This document shows, one piece after another, positions 22,969 to 30,807 of a stretch of DNA of 35,209 nucleotides. How positions within the stretch are numbered: position 1 is the first letter of the stretch; each line of letters begins with the position of its first letter. The notes beneath the pieces were generated by a model that made no database searches, was not told the origin of the DNA, and worked only from the letters and a program-made list of their open reading frames with translations. The stretch is from Nocardioides sp. (GTDB lineage: Bacteria > Actinomycetota > Actinomycetes > Propionibacteriales > Nocardioidaceae): contig JAOPXC010000153.1 of assembly GCA_025965335.1 (NCBI GenBank), positions 1 to 35,209 of the forward strand, written 5' to 3'. A program made the translations under genes and the position numbers.

Positions 22969-24414
22969 ATGTCAACCAGTACCAATCCGCCCCCGGCGTC
23001 GCGCCGGTGGCTTGGGCTGGCGGTGATCGCCGCGGCCCAGTTCATGGTCATCATGGACACCTCGATCATCGGGGTGGCGCTGCCGAAGATGCAGGCCGAC
23101 CTTGGGTTCTCTCCCGAGAACCTCTCGTGGGTGTTCAATGCCTATGTCGTCGCCCTTGGTGGCCTGCTGCTGCTCGGGGGCAAGCTGTCCGACGTGCTGG
23201 GCGCGCGCAGGGTGTTCGGCGCCGGATGGGTGGTCCTCATCGTCGGATCCCTGGTCGCAGGTCTCGCGGGCAACGTCGAGGTGGAGCTGGTGGGCCGGGC
23301 GCTCCAGGGTGCCGGCTCGGCGCTCATCGCACCGTCCGCGCTCACGCTGCTGTTCATGCTCTTCGGAGCCACCCCCAAGGAGCTCACCAAGGCGCTGGCG
23401 CTGTACGGCGCCGCCGCTCCCGCCGGCGGTACGGCGGGGGTGTTCCTGGGCGGCGTCATCACCGAGTACGTCGACTGGGCCTGGGTCTTCTACATCAACA
23501 TCCCGATCGCGCTGGTCATCCTGGCTCTCGTGCCGGGCGTGATGCCCGCCGGCGCACCCAGCACCCGCTCGCGGGTCGACCTGCTCGGAGCCGTCACCGT
23601 GACCGCCGGTCTGGCCGCAGCGGTCTACGCCGTGGTCCAGGCGCCCGCGGTCGGCTGGGATGCCGCACGGACATGGATCGTGCTCGGCGCTGCCGCGGCC
23701 CTGCTCGTCGCCTTCTTCGCCCTGCAGGCCAAGGGCCGCAACCCGCTCCTGCGTCTGGGGATCTTCCGCGCCCCGAACCTTGCGGCCGCGAACCTCGCCC
23801 AGGCACTCCTCGGTGCCGCCTGGATCCCGATGTGGTTCTTCCTCAACCTCTACCTCCAGCAGGTTCTCGGCTACTCCGCGTTCCCCTCCGGTGCGGCGCT
23901 GCTGCCGATGACCGGACTGATCATGCTCGGCATGATCGTGGTCGCCCCGCGCGCCATCGCCGCGTTCGGACCCAAGGCGATCACCGTGGCCGGCCTGCTC
24001 CTCCTGGCGGCCGGCATGGCGTGGCTGTCGCAGGTCGACCCGGGCGGCTCGTTCACCGTCGACGTCCTGCCTGCCTCGCTGCTCGCGGCCCTGGGCATGT
24101 CGTTGGCGTTCATCCCGACCCTCGGCACCGCGATCTCCGCGGCCCGTCCCGAGGAGGGCGGCCTGGCCGCCGGCATCGTCAACACCAGCTACCAGGTCGG
24201 CTCCGCCCTCGGCCTGGCGGTGATGACCGCCGTCGCAGCCGCGAACGGCGCTGACCAGATCGGCAACCGCGCGGCCCTGACCGACGGCTACTCCGCCGCG
24301 TTCATCGGCGCCGCCGTCGTCGCCCTCGCCGGCGCGCTCACGGCAGCGGCCTTCCTGCGCCGCAACCTCGACGCGCCCCAGCCGGACCCGACTCCAGCCG
24401 ACCAGTACGTCTGA
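22969..24414 (+). CDS. MFS exporter, DHA2 (14-segment) type
   Basis: Integral membrane protein of 481 residues with about 14 hydrophobic segments. The signature of the drug:H+ antiporter-2 family is present: FMVIMDTSIIGVALPKMQADLGFS in the first helix, then LSWVFNAYVVALGGLLLLGGKLSD with the loop motif, and GGTAGVFLGGVITEY for the antiporter helix 5. Family members export drugs, dyes or other small molecules with protons. Two CsoR-like operators lie directly upstream and a CopZ-type chaperone gene is 52 bases downstream on the same strand, suggesting metal-linked control. Whether it moves copper, a copper complex or an unrelated toxin is unknown. The ATG at 22969 has only a weak AGAAG ribosome site. 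Confidence 0.9.
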   Translation: MSTSTNPPPASRRWLGLAVIAAAQFMVIMDTSIIGVALPKMQADLGFSPENLSWVFNAYVVALGGLLLLGGKLSDVLGARRVFGAGWVVLIVGSLVAGLAGNVEVELVGRALQGAGSALIAPSALTLLFMLFGATPKELTKALALYGAAAPAGGTAGVFLGGVITEYVDWAWVFYINIPIALVILALVPGVMPAGAPSTRSRVDLLGAVTVTAGLAAAVYAVVQAPAVGWDAARTWIVLGAAAALLVAFFALQAKGRNPLLRLGIFRAPNLAAANLAQALLGAAWIPMWFFLNLYLQQVLGYSAFPSGAALLPMTGLIMLGMIVVAPRAIAAFGPKAITVAGLLLLAAGMAWLSQVDPGGSFTVDVLPASLLAALGMSLAFIPTLGTAISAARPEEGGLAAGIVNTSYQVGSALGLAVMTAVAAANGADQIGNRAALTDGYSAAFIGAAVVALAGALTAAAFLRRNLDAPQPDPTPADQYV

Positions 24415-24466
24415 AATCGCGCGGCGCCGACCGGTGCCGCGACCACCAAGGAGAGGATCCGCTCAC

Positions 24467-24664
24467 ATGAGCACCAGCACCTACGCAGTCCAGGGCATGA
24501 CCTGCACCAGCTGCGCCGGCAAGGTCACCGGCGCCGTCAACCAGGTCGCCGGGGTCACCGACACCAGCGTCGACCTCGAGTCCTCAACCCTGATCGTCAC
24601 CGGCCAAACCGACGGCGACACCGTCCGCGCCGCGATCCGCGACGCCGGCTACCAGGTGAGCTGA
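24467..24664 (+). CDS. copZ: CopZ-type heavy-metal-binding protein
   Basis: Small protein of 65 residues, a single heavy-metal-associated domain. The metal site is GMTCTSCAGKV with Cys13 and Cys16, as in copper chaperones and in the N-terminal domains of copper ATPases. The rest fits the beta-alpha-beta-beta-alpha-beta fold, ending AAIRDAGYQVS. It should carry Cu(I) in the cytoplasm. The ATG at 24467 is chosen because AAGGAGAGG lies upstream and the domain begins there. It is downstream of the MFS gene, probably in the same transcript, and is followed at once by a strong hairpin. No copper ATPase (copA) is in the window, so its partner is elsewhere or is unusual. Confidence 0.92.
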   Translation: MSTSTYAVQGMTCTSCAGKVTGAVNQVAGVTDTSVDLESSTLIVTGQTDGDTVRAAIRDAGYQVS

Positions 24665-24674
24665 CCCGCACGGT

Positions 24675-24709
24675 GGCCGTCGTCGGTGGAAACCGCACCG
24701 ACGACGGCC
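24675..24709 (+). terminator. Strong terminator hairpin after copZ
   Basis: Perfect 14-bp arms (GGCCGTCGTCGGTG and CACCGACGACGGCC) around a 7-base loop, starting 10 bases after the copZ stop. No T-tract follows. It closes the MFS-copZ transcript. Confidence 0.75.
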
Positions 24710-24969
24710 GCCCCGGCCGCGTGACCCCCTCCTCGCCGGGTGGGGCCACCCGAAGGGACCCGCCAGGGTCCCCCGCAACAGCATGGCCGCGAACGCCACC
24801 TTGCACCGCCTGGCCGGTTGCGCCATCGGCGAGATCGCCGGCCCCAACCCGAACCGTCGACGGCAACGTCCTCCCGTCGGCGGGCGCCTGGGACATCGAC
24901 CCCAGCCACACAGACCTCGCCTTCATCGGCGTCCACCCTTGCCGAATTCGTGGGTGCCGGTTGACGCTG
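24710..24969. other. Non-coding stretch between copZ and the DUF305 gene
   Basis: Part of a 355-base gap between copZ and the convergent DUF305 gene. Apart from the terminators at its two ends I see no gene: the open frames here lack ribosome sites and have no actinobacterial third-position GC bias. No attachment site or transposon end is visible. Confidence 0.5.
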
Positions 24970-24999
24970 GCGGGGCAGCCACCGAAGCGACTGCCCCGC
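24970..24999 (-). terminator. Terminator hairpin after the DUF305 gene
   Basis: Perfect 9-bp arms (GCGGGGCAG and CTGCCCCGC) with a 12-base loop, 21 bases past the DUF305 stop at 25020 on the leftward strand. Confidence 0.6.
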
Positions 25000-25019
25000 T
25001 GTGCGTTGGCGGCCTCTTG

Positions 25020-25634
25020 TCAGCTGACCAGGTTCTTCATGGTGTCGATCTCGGCGGTCTGGGACCTCTGGATCTGCTTGGCGAGGTCGATGGCTGGCTG
25101 GTACCGACCGTCGGCTTCCTCGATCGCTGCCATCTGCACGGCGCCTTGGTGGTGCGCGATCATCATGGTGAGCCACATCCCCTGGAACTCGGCGGCGCTG
25201 GCGTTCTCGAGCGCGGTCATGTCGGCGTCGCTCATCATGCCCGGCATGTCGGTGCCCATGTCGGGCATGTCGCTGCCCCCCATGTTGCCCATGTCATGGC
25301 CTTCGGAGTTGACGTGGTCGCGGACCGTCGCCGGAATGGGCTCGTTCCAGTCCGTGAGCCAGCCGACCATGGTCTCGATCTCGGGGGCCTGGGCCTCGCG
25401 GATCTGCTCGGCGAGCTTCTGTACCTGCGGGTCAAGGTCTCGGCCCATGGTCAGGTCGACCATGGCGAGGGCCTGCGCGTGGTGCTGGATCATCTGGGTC
25501 GCGAATGTGACGTCGGCGGCATTGTGCTGCGTCGGGCTGGGAGCGTTGGAGGCGGTCTTGTCGTCCGAGCCGCAGGCGGTCAGGACGAGGGACAGGCCCA
25601 GGGTGAGTGCCGCTAGGGCATGGAATTTGCGCAT
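25020..25634 (-). CDS. DUF305 lipoprotein, Met/His-rich, probable copper-binding
   Basis: Protein of 204 residues. Signal MRKFHALAALTLGLSLVLTAC with lipobox LTAC (Cys21). Two copies of the DUF305 ferritin-like half follow: FATQMIQHHAQALAMVDL and LTMMIAHHQGAVQMAAIEEA, each with a paired-His motif. Between them is a Met-rich stretch (HDMGNMGGSDMPDMGTDMPG), a composition used for Cu(I)/Ag(I) binding outside the membrane. DUF305 proteins are frequent in copper-resistance clusters, though the role is not fully defined. The ATG at 25634 has GGAG 6 bases upstream; an earlier ATG at 25646 lacks one. It lies 68 bases after the DUF6153 gene on the same strand, so the two are probably co-transcribed. 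Confidence 0.9.
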   Translation of the reverse strand: MRKFHALAALTLGLSLVLTACGSDDKTASNAPSPTQHNAADVTFATQMIQHHAQALAMVDLTMGRDLDPQVQKLAEQIREAQAPEIETMVGWLTDWNEPIPATVRDHVNSEGHDMGNMGGSDMPDMGTDMPGMMSDADMTALENASAAEFQGMWLTMMIAHHQGAVQMAAIEEADGRYQPAIDLAKQIQRSQTAEIDTMKNLVS

Positions 25635-25702
25635 GAGGATCTCCATCGGTGGTGGTCAGATCAGGGACGGGTGAGCAGCGCGCAACGTGGGCGCGCAGTC
25701 CG

Positions 25703-26116
25703 TCAGCACCTGACTACGGAGAAGTCCCAGAGGTAGGGCGGGCCGGCCCTGGCCCGTATGGCGGTGAGAGCCCCAATGGCGGGATTGCCGACCTGTCGTC
25801 CGGCGAAGTGTTTCGCGAGGCGGCTCACGCGCAGCGACAGCAGGAGGCTTGCGGCAGCGCCCACCAGCATGGCTGTGCAGAGCATCACCATGTCTCCCAT
25901 GGGATGGTCATCGCCGACTTCGGCAATCGATTCGCCGAGCTTCGGCGCAGGTACGGCATCCACCTGCGGAGACATGGGCATCGCGCTTGCCGAGTGTGCG
26001 GGCATCGCATGGTGCTGGGCGAGGGTGTGCATGCCAAGGATGCCGAGGACGACGCCCGCGAGACAGGCAGGGACCAGGAGCGACCGCGTTCGCGTGGTCT
26101 TGCTGGCCGCAGTCAT
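25703..26116 (-). CDS. DUF6153-like membrane protein with His/Met-rich loop
   Basis: Protein of 137 residues with two hydrophobic segments: SLLVPACLAGVVLGILGMHTL (about 12-32) and MGDMVMLCTAMLVGAAASLLL (about 73-93). Between them is a loop with HTLAQHHAMPAH and AMPMSPQ, rich in His and Met and probably outside the cell. This layout fits the actinobacterial DUF6153 family, which has no established function. The neighbouring DUF305 gene and the loop composition suggest metal, probably copper, handling. It lies 174 bases downstream of the nmtR gene on the same strand. Confidence 0.75.
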   Translation of the reverse strand: MTAASKTTRTRSLLVPACLAGVVLGILGMHTLAQHHAMPAHSASAMPMSPQVDAVPAPKLGESIAEVGDDHPMGDMVMLCTAMLVGAAASLLLSLRVSRLAKHFAGRQVGNPAIGALTAIRARAGPPYLWDFSVVRC

Positions 26117-26256
26117 GACTCGTTCATGCTACGGAAGTCGCCGAGCGCCGCCGTTGACGGTGCTGGGGACGGGTGTGTGACTGGCGCGCGTCAGTCCCGG
26201 CTACTGGCCAGTGGAGACGCAGCTCCGCCCGGCACCGGACTGGCAGCGCAGGGGAT

Positions 26257-26270
26257 CCGGAAAATTCCGG
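26257..26270. repeat. Short palindrome CCGGAA-N2-TTCCGG
   Basis: Perfect 6-bp arms with a 2-base centre, in the 174-base spacer between the nmtR stop and the DUF6153 start. It is too tight to form a stem-loop, so a dimeric regulator site for DUF6153-DUF305 is more likely than a terminator. No regulator can be assigned. Confidence 0.35.
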
Positions 26271-26290
26271 GACCGCGAACACCACCGGCG

Positions 26291-26650
26291 TCACCCGGTG
26301 CCCTCAGCTCCGTCGGGAGCCCCGAGCCGGAGGTGTTCAGCGTGGTAGACGGCTTCGTCGAGCAGTTGGGCGACGTGGTTGTCGTACAGGGCGTAGGTGA
26401 TGGAGCGTCCGGATCGCTGGCCGTGCACGAGCCCGAGATGGCGCAACATCCGCAGCTGATGGGACACGGCGGACTGTTCCATCTCAACCGCCTCAGCGAG
26501 CTCGCCGACGGTGGCCGGGCTCTCCCGCAACCGGGACAGGATGAGGAGTCGGCTGGGACTGGCGAGGGCCTGCAGCGTGGTGGCCACGGCCTCCGCGGCG
26601 GCGGTGTCCAGCCGCGTGGCTCGGGTGCGGCCCTCGACTCCGTGTCCCAT
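26291..26650 (-). CDS. nmtR: NmtR-type nickel/cobalt-sensing ArsR/SmtB repressor
   Basis: Winged-helix repressor of 119 residues, close by eye to NmtR of Mycobacterium tuberculosis, which releases DNA on binding Ni(II) or Co(II). The MGHGVEGR start carries the N-terminal Gly-His ligand pair. The DNA-reading helix is MEQSAVSHQLRMLRHLGLV. The alpha-5 metal ligands Asp90, His92, His103 and His106 (YDNHVAQLLDEAVYHAEH) have the same spacing as Asp91, His93, His104 and His107 of NmtR. This fixes the start at the ATG at 26650, since Gly2 and His3 bind metal. It is divergent from a P1B-4 ATPase gene with a palindromic operator between, the arrangement known for nmtR and its ATPase target. Confidence 0.92.
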   Translation of the reverse strand: MGHGVEGRTRATRLDTAAAEAVATTLQALASPSRLLILSRLRESPATVGELAEAVEMEQSAVSHQLRMLRHLGLVHGQRSGRSITYALYDNHVAQLLDEAVYHAEHLRLGAPDGAEGTG

Positions 26651-26669
26651 GGCATGAGCATACCTCCGC

Positions 26670-26700
26670 TTGAATGAACACCTCTTCATGTGTTTATAGT
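26670..26700 (+). promoter_or_regulatory. Probable promoter of the P1B-4 ATPase gene
   Basis: TTGAAT at 26670-26675 and TATAGT at 26695-26700, 19 bases apart; TTTATA at 26693-26698 would give 17. The operator palindrome lies exactly between the two elements, so a bound repressor would block the polymerase. TATAAA on the opposite strand (26698-26693) may serve nmtR. Confidence 0.5.
26674..26689. promoter_or_regulatory. ArsR/SmtB-type operator (ATGAA-N6-TTCAT)
   Basis: ATGAACACCTCTTCAT is a perfect 5-bp inverted repeat with a 6-base centre, the core form of SmtB/ArsR operators (TGAA-N6-TTCA). It lies between the divergent nmtR start (26650) and the ATPase start (26736), and is the likely NmtR site. 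Confidence 0.75.
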
Positions 26701-26735
26701 TGGGGCTTCCAATTCCGCGTAGCCAGGAGAGCCCG

Positions 26736-28793
26736 TTGCGCACGACACTGTCTGCCCCGCCCAGTCAGGCGGGCGGGGAAGCCGCGCCGGCTGGACGTCC
26801 CCGATCCGCTCCGTGGGTGGTGCTGTCGATGGCGGAGGTCCGCTGGGCCGCCGCCGCCACGGCTCTCTTCGCGATCGGCGGTCTGTTCCAGCTCGCCGGC
26901 GCGCCGGCGGTGGTTTGGTGGGTCCTCTATCTCGCCTGCTATGTAGCTGGCGGGTGGGAGCCCGCCTTGGCAGGGCTGCGGGCGCTGCGGGACAAGTCCC
27001 TGGACGTCGACCTGCTGATGATCGTTGCCGCGCTGATTGCCGCCACGATCGGGCAGGTCTTCGACGGGGCCCTGCTGATCGTCATCTTCGCCACCTCCGG
27101 GGCGCTCGAAGCGTTTGTCACGCGTCGTACTGCTGATTCGGTGCGGGCCCTGCTGGACCTCGCTCCGGAGCAGGCCAGCCGTTTGCTCGATGACGGCACC
27201 GAAGAAGTGGTGGACGCTGCCGACCTTGTGGTCGGGGAGGTGATCCTGGTGCGTCCGGGCGAGCGAGTCGGGGCCGACGGAGAAGTCCTTGATGGAATCA
27301 GCGAGGTCGACCAGGCCTCGATCACGGGCGAGCCGTTGCCGGTGCTCAAAGTGATCGGCGATGAGGTGTTCGCCGGCACCCTGAACGGCACGGGGGCCCT
27401 GCGAGTCCGCGTCGACAGGGCCGCCCAGGATTCCGTGGTGGCCCGGATCGTCGCGATGGTCGAAGACGCCTCGGCCACCAAGGCCAAGACTCAGCTGTTC
27501 ATCGAGAGGGTCGAGCAGCGCTACTCCGTCGCCGTCGTCGTCGCCACGTTGGCGCTCTTCTTCATCCCCCTGGGCCTGGGTGCCGAGTTGCGCCCAACGC
27601 TGCTGAGGGCGATGACCTTCATGATCGTCGCCTCACCGTGCGCGGTGGTGCTCGCCACGATGCCGCCGCTGCTGTCCGCGATTGCCAACGCCGGTCGGCA
27701 CGGGTTGCTGGTGAAGTCCGCGGTGGTGATGGAGAGGTTCCGGGACATCACGATCGTCGCGTTCGACAAGACCGGCACCCTCACCGAGGGAACCCCCCGC
27801 GTCGCCGACGTGATACCGCTGCCAACGGCAGGGTTCGACGCCGACACACTGCTCCGATTCGTGGCGGCCGCCGAACGCCCCAGCGAGCACCCGCTGGCTC
27901 GCGCGGTGGTCGCTGCCGCCCACGAGCGGGGCCTTGATCTGCCCCATGCCGGGGACTTCGCTTCCGCGCCCGGACGCGGGGTCACCGCCACCATCGAGGG
28001 CAGAGTCGTCCGAGTCGGCTCTCCGGCACTGCTCACCGATCCGACGGTGCGGGCCGTCGCCCAGTCCCACGAACACGCCCGGGAGGCCGTCGCCCGGATG
28101 GAGGCGTCCGGGCGCACCGCGGTCGTCGTACTCCTCGACGACGCGCCGGTCGGCGTTCTCGGCCTGACCGACCGAGTGCGACCTGACGCCCGAGCCACCG
28201 TAGCTGCGCTGACTGCCCTGACCGGCGCTACTCCGGTGCTGCTGACCGGAGACAACCCAGGGGCCGCCACGCGAGTGGCTCAAGAGATCGGGATCACCAA
28301 CGTCTCCGCGAGCCTGTTGCCCGAGGACAAGGTCGCCCAGGTCCGAGCGTTGCAGGCGGCCGGGCACACGGTGCTCCTGGTGGGCGACGGCGTCAACGAC
28401 GCCCCCGCGATGGCCGCCGCCGACCTCGGTGTGGCGATGGGTCGGCACGGGTCAGATCTCGCGCTGGAGACCTCCGACGCTGTGATCGTCCGTGACGAGC
28501 TGGCAATCCTGCCCAAGATCATCGACCAGTCCTGGCGTGCGCACCGGGTTGTGAAGGCCAACCTGGCATTCGCCGCCACCGTCATCGCAGCACTCGTCAC
28601 CTGGGACGTCTTCTGGATACTGCCGCTGCCCCTCGGTGTCGCCGGCCATGAGGGCTCCACCGTGGTGGTCGGCCTGAACGGACTGCGCCTGCTTCGTGCA
28701 GCGGCCTGGCGTCGCGCCGGTGCCGCACCGTTCCCACGGGTGTCCACGACCCCCGATACCGAGCCCCGGCAACAGCCGACCGCGAGGATCTAA
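26736..28793 (+). CDS. P1B-4-type Co/Ni/Fe-exporting ATPase (CtpJ/CtpD/CoaT type)
   Basis: P-type ATPase of 685 residues with no N-terminal metal-binding domain. Motifs in order: TGEP (about 197-200), the transmembrane Ser300-Pro301-Cys302 of the P1B-4 class, phosphorylated Asp344 in DKTGTLTEG, HPLA of the nucleotide domain, GDGVNDAPAM, and His638-Glu-Gly-Ser-Thr642 in the last helix. The SPC plus HEGST pair defines exporters of Co(II), Ni(II) or Fe(II). TTG at 26736 is chosen because AGGAGAG lies about 5 bases upstream; the frame is open to 26700 but that would run through the -10 element. Control by the divergent NmtR through the operator at 26674-26689 is expected. Choice between ctpJ and ctpD names is not possible from sequence alone. 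Confidence 0.94.
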   Translation: MRTTLSAPPSQAGGEAAPAGRPRSAPWVVLSMAEVRWAAAATALFAIGGLFQLAGAPAVVWWVLYLACYVAGGWEPALAGLRALRDKSLDVDLLMIVAALIAATIGQVFDGALLIVIFATSGALEAFVTRRTADSVRALLDLAPEQASRLLDDGTEEVVDAADLVVGEVILVRPGERVGADGEVLDGISEVDQASITGEPLPVLKVIGDEVFAGTLNGTGALRVRVDRAAQDSVVARIVAMVEDASATKAKTQLFIERVEQRYSVAVVVATLALFFIPLGLGAELRPTLLRAMTFMIVASPCAVVLATMPPLLSAIANAGRHGLLVKSAVVMERFRDITIVAFDKTGTLTEGTPRVADVIPLPTAGFDADTLLRFVAAAERPSEHPLARAVVAAAHERGLDLPHAGDFASAPGRGVTATIEGRVVRVGSPALLTDPTVRAVAQSHEHAREAVARMEASGRTAVVVLLDDAPVGVLGLTDRVRPDARATVAALTALTGATPVLLTGDNPGAATRVAQEIGITNVSASLLPEDKVAQVRALQAAGHTVLLVGDGVNDAPAMAAADLGVAMGRHGSDLALETSDAVIVRDELAILPKIIDQSWRAHRVVKANLAFAATVIAALVTWDVFWILPLPLGVAGHEGSTVVVGLNGLRLLRAAAWRRAGAAPFPRVSTTPDTEPRQQPTARI

Positions 28794-28851
28794 ATGACCG
28801 GGGCGAATCTCGTCGGGAAGTGCCGGTTTGGGCGCTGCGAAGGCGCTGGGG

Positions 28852-29559
28852 TCAGGCCCAGTGCTCGCTGAGGCTGCCCAGCGGAACCTCCTGTCGGGTC
28901 CAGTCGTCGAGCAGATCACTGGACGCTCGCAGGGTGTTCTGCCAGGAGAGCGGGGCCGAGGTGCGGTCTGTGTCGTGCAGCAGGACGGTGCCGCCCGGCT
29001 TCAGGCTGCGCAACACGGTGCGCCTGATCGACTGCGGAGTCGCGGAAGCCGTCCAGTCTCGTCCCCAGGCGGTCCACAGGACCGTCTGCAGGCCGGCAGC
29101 CCGCGCGGCGAGCAGTCCTTCGGAGGTGACGACGCCGTACGGCGGCCGGTACCACCGAACTGCTGCTCCGGTGATGTCCTCGAGGAGGCCTCTGGTGCGC
29201 TTGAGTTCGTCGAGCAGCCTGCCTGGGCGCTTCGCGGCGAGGCACCGGTGATCCCAGCCGTGGACCGCGACCTCATGCCCGAGCCTTGTCATGTGCCTGA
29301 CGAGGTCGGGGTACGCCGCGGCGTGCTCACCGAGGAGGAAGAAGGTTGCGGACCGGCGGTGATGCTCCAGGAGGTCCAGGAAGTGGGGGGTGCTGACGGG
29401 GTCAGGACCGTCGTCGTAGGTCAATGCCAGATGGACGCTCCGGCTGATTCCCGCGAGCCTCGGGGTGAGCGTTCGTCGTACCCAGGGCACCGAGCTGAGC
29501 GCCGGTGCCGATTGGGCCGCAATGGCGAGGGCGGGAACCAGCGCGGCGGAACCTCTCAC
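28852..29559 (-). CDS. NodB-family polysaccharide deacetylase
   Basis: Protein of 235 residues with a signal-like N-terminus (MRGSAALVPALAIAAQSAPA) and a NodB deacetylase domain. Motifs: LTYDDGPDP (catalytic and metal Asp), HGWDHR with the His-x3-His pair, RPPYGVVT, DWTASATP and TVLLHDTD (His of motif 5). It removes N- or O-acetyl groups from a polysaccharide or peptidoglycan at the cell surface. The start is GTG at 29559, whose GTGA overlaps the TGA of the glycosyltransferase gene, so the two are coupled. A long open frame upstream belongs to another frame of that neighbour. The pair suggests synthesis and trimming of a surface glycan or glycolipid. Confidence 0.88.
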   Translation of the reverse strand: MRGSAALVPALAIAAQSAPALSSVPWVRRTLTPRLAGISRSVHLALTYDDGPDPVSTPHFLDLLEHHRRSATFFLLGEHAAAYPDLVRHMTRLGHEVAVHGWDHRCLAAKRPGRLLDELKRTRGLLEDITGAAVRWYRPPYGVVTSEGLLAARAAGLQTVLWTAWGRDWTASATPQSIRRTVLRSLKPGGTVLLHDTDRTSAPLSWQNTLRASSDLLDDWTRQEVPLGSLSEHWA

Positions 29560-30701
29560 GCGGGGACGTCGATCCGCTCCGGGAAGACAGCATCCACGAT
29601 GTCGGCCATCGGGCCCGGCCCAGAGTGATGCGCTGGGACGACGCGGGTCAGCGCTGACCGGAGCTCTCGGTGGAGCTCGCGCTCGTTCTTGGCCCAGGGG
29701 ATCAGGCCGGCGTCGTGGAGGGCTTGGGCGTTGGTCCTGCCGTGGCCGGGGATGCATCGGTAGGACAGGGCCGGCGTGCCCGCCGCGATCGCCTCCAGGG
29801 ACGTGAAGCCGCCCGCGTTCTGGACGACGCAGTTGACGCTCCGCAGCAGGTCCGGCACGTCGTCGCGCCAGCCCAGACGTACGACGTCGAGCTGATCCGC
29901 GCCGAGTCGGTGGTAGAGGGATCGGTTCTCTCCGCACAGCACGACGGGGGTCGCGAGTCCTGTCCTCGCGATGTCGCGCGCGGAGCGGGACATTTCTCCG
30001 ACGCCGAGGGATCCGCCGGTCACGAGCGCGAGGGGCTTGTCCGGGGGAAGCCCGAGCCTCGCGCGCAGCTCTCGCTGCGCCGAGACGTCCGCGGGACGCC
30101 GAGCGAAGTCGATCGGAACCAACGGTTCGATGACTCGGGTCGTGACCTGGCGCAGCCGTGCCTGGGCTGCCGGGATCTCGTGGAGGGCCAGGTGCAGGTC
30201 CACCGCCGGGTGGACCCAGAGCGGGTGCACGGACATGTCGGTGAGGTAGGTGACCACGGGGACGTCCAGCCGCCCGGACTCCCGCAGATGTCCCAGCGCC
30301 TGGCTCGCGAACGGATGGGTCGAGATGATCACCTCGGATCGGGTGGCAATGCTCAGCAGCGGGTCGGCCGTCATCGCGAGGGCGCGCACGACGGCTCCGT
30401 GGAGCGTCTGTCCGGGCTCCAGGCGGTGGAGGAGGGATTCCCACGTTCCCGGCACCGATCGGAGCTGCAGGAAGTACATCCGCCTGAGCAGCTCACCCAG
30501 CCGCCAGGGGAAGAAGTCCACGACGTCCCAGGTGCGGGTGCTGTAGCCCCGCGCCTCGAACCGGGAGGCAATCTCGCGCGCGGCCGCGTCGTGGCCGGCT
30601 CCGAAGCTCCCCGAGACGATGTCCACCAGGCCGGACCTCGTGCCTCGCGGGAGATCGAGCACGTCGTACTCCGCGGGTTTTGCGAAACGCCTGCCGCTCA
30701 T
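29556..30701 (-). CDS. MGDG-synthase-like GT28 glycosyltransferase
   Basis: Protein of 381 residues from the ATG at 30701 (MSGRRFAKPAEYDVLDL), with GGTGGAG 7 bases upstream. The N-terminal half matches the MGDG synthase group: VSGSFGAGHDAAAREIASRF, then ISTHPFASQALGHL and VPVVTYLTDMSVHPLWVHP. The C-terminal half has a GT28 fold: LALVTGGSLGVGEM and CVVQNAGGFTSLEAIAAGTP, the nucleotide-sugar site. Relatives add galactose or glucose to diacylglycerol; MurG is a more distant relative. In an actinobacterium this suggests a glycolipid or other lipid-linked sugar. Coupled to the NodB deacetylase gene by a 4-base overlap, and 106 bases after the DUF1275 gene on the same strand. Confidence 0.85.
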   Translation of the reverse strand: MSGRRFAKPAEYDVLDLPRGTRSGLVDIVSGSFGAGHDAAAREIASRFEARGYSTRTWDVVDFFPWRLGELLRRMYFLQLRSVPGTWESLLHRLEPGQTLHGAVVRALAMTADPLLSIATRSEVIISTHPFASQALGHLRESGRLDVPVVTYLTDMSVHPLWVHPAVDLHLALHEIPAAQARLRQVTTRVIEPLVPIDFARRPADVSAQRELRARLGLPPDKPLALVTGGSLGVGEMSRSARDIARTGLATPVVLCGENRSLYHRLGADQLDVVRLGWRDDVPDLLRSVNCVVQNAGGFTSLEAIAAGTPALSYRCIPGHGRTNAQALHDAGLIPWAKNERELHRELRSALTRVVPAHHSGPGPMADIVDAVFPERIDVPA

Positions 30702-30807
30702 CACGTGTCTCCACCTCAGTAAGGGCCAGGAAGTCCTTGCGGTGGCCACGGAACCGGGCCCACGCGAAATCAAGGTGAGACCTCGCGACGAGTGCCTCGG
30801 CAGTCCC

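Noticed and set aside
24665-25019. A possible small gene or mobile-element scar between copZ and the DUF305 gene
   Set aside because: Only the two terminators are supported; open frames there lack ribosome sites and no terminal or direct repeats were seen.
29560-30444. Upstream extension of the deacetylase frame
   Set aside because: It is an alternative frame of the glycosyltransferase gene. The GTG at 29559 gives a signal-like N-terminus and the usual length.
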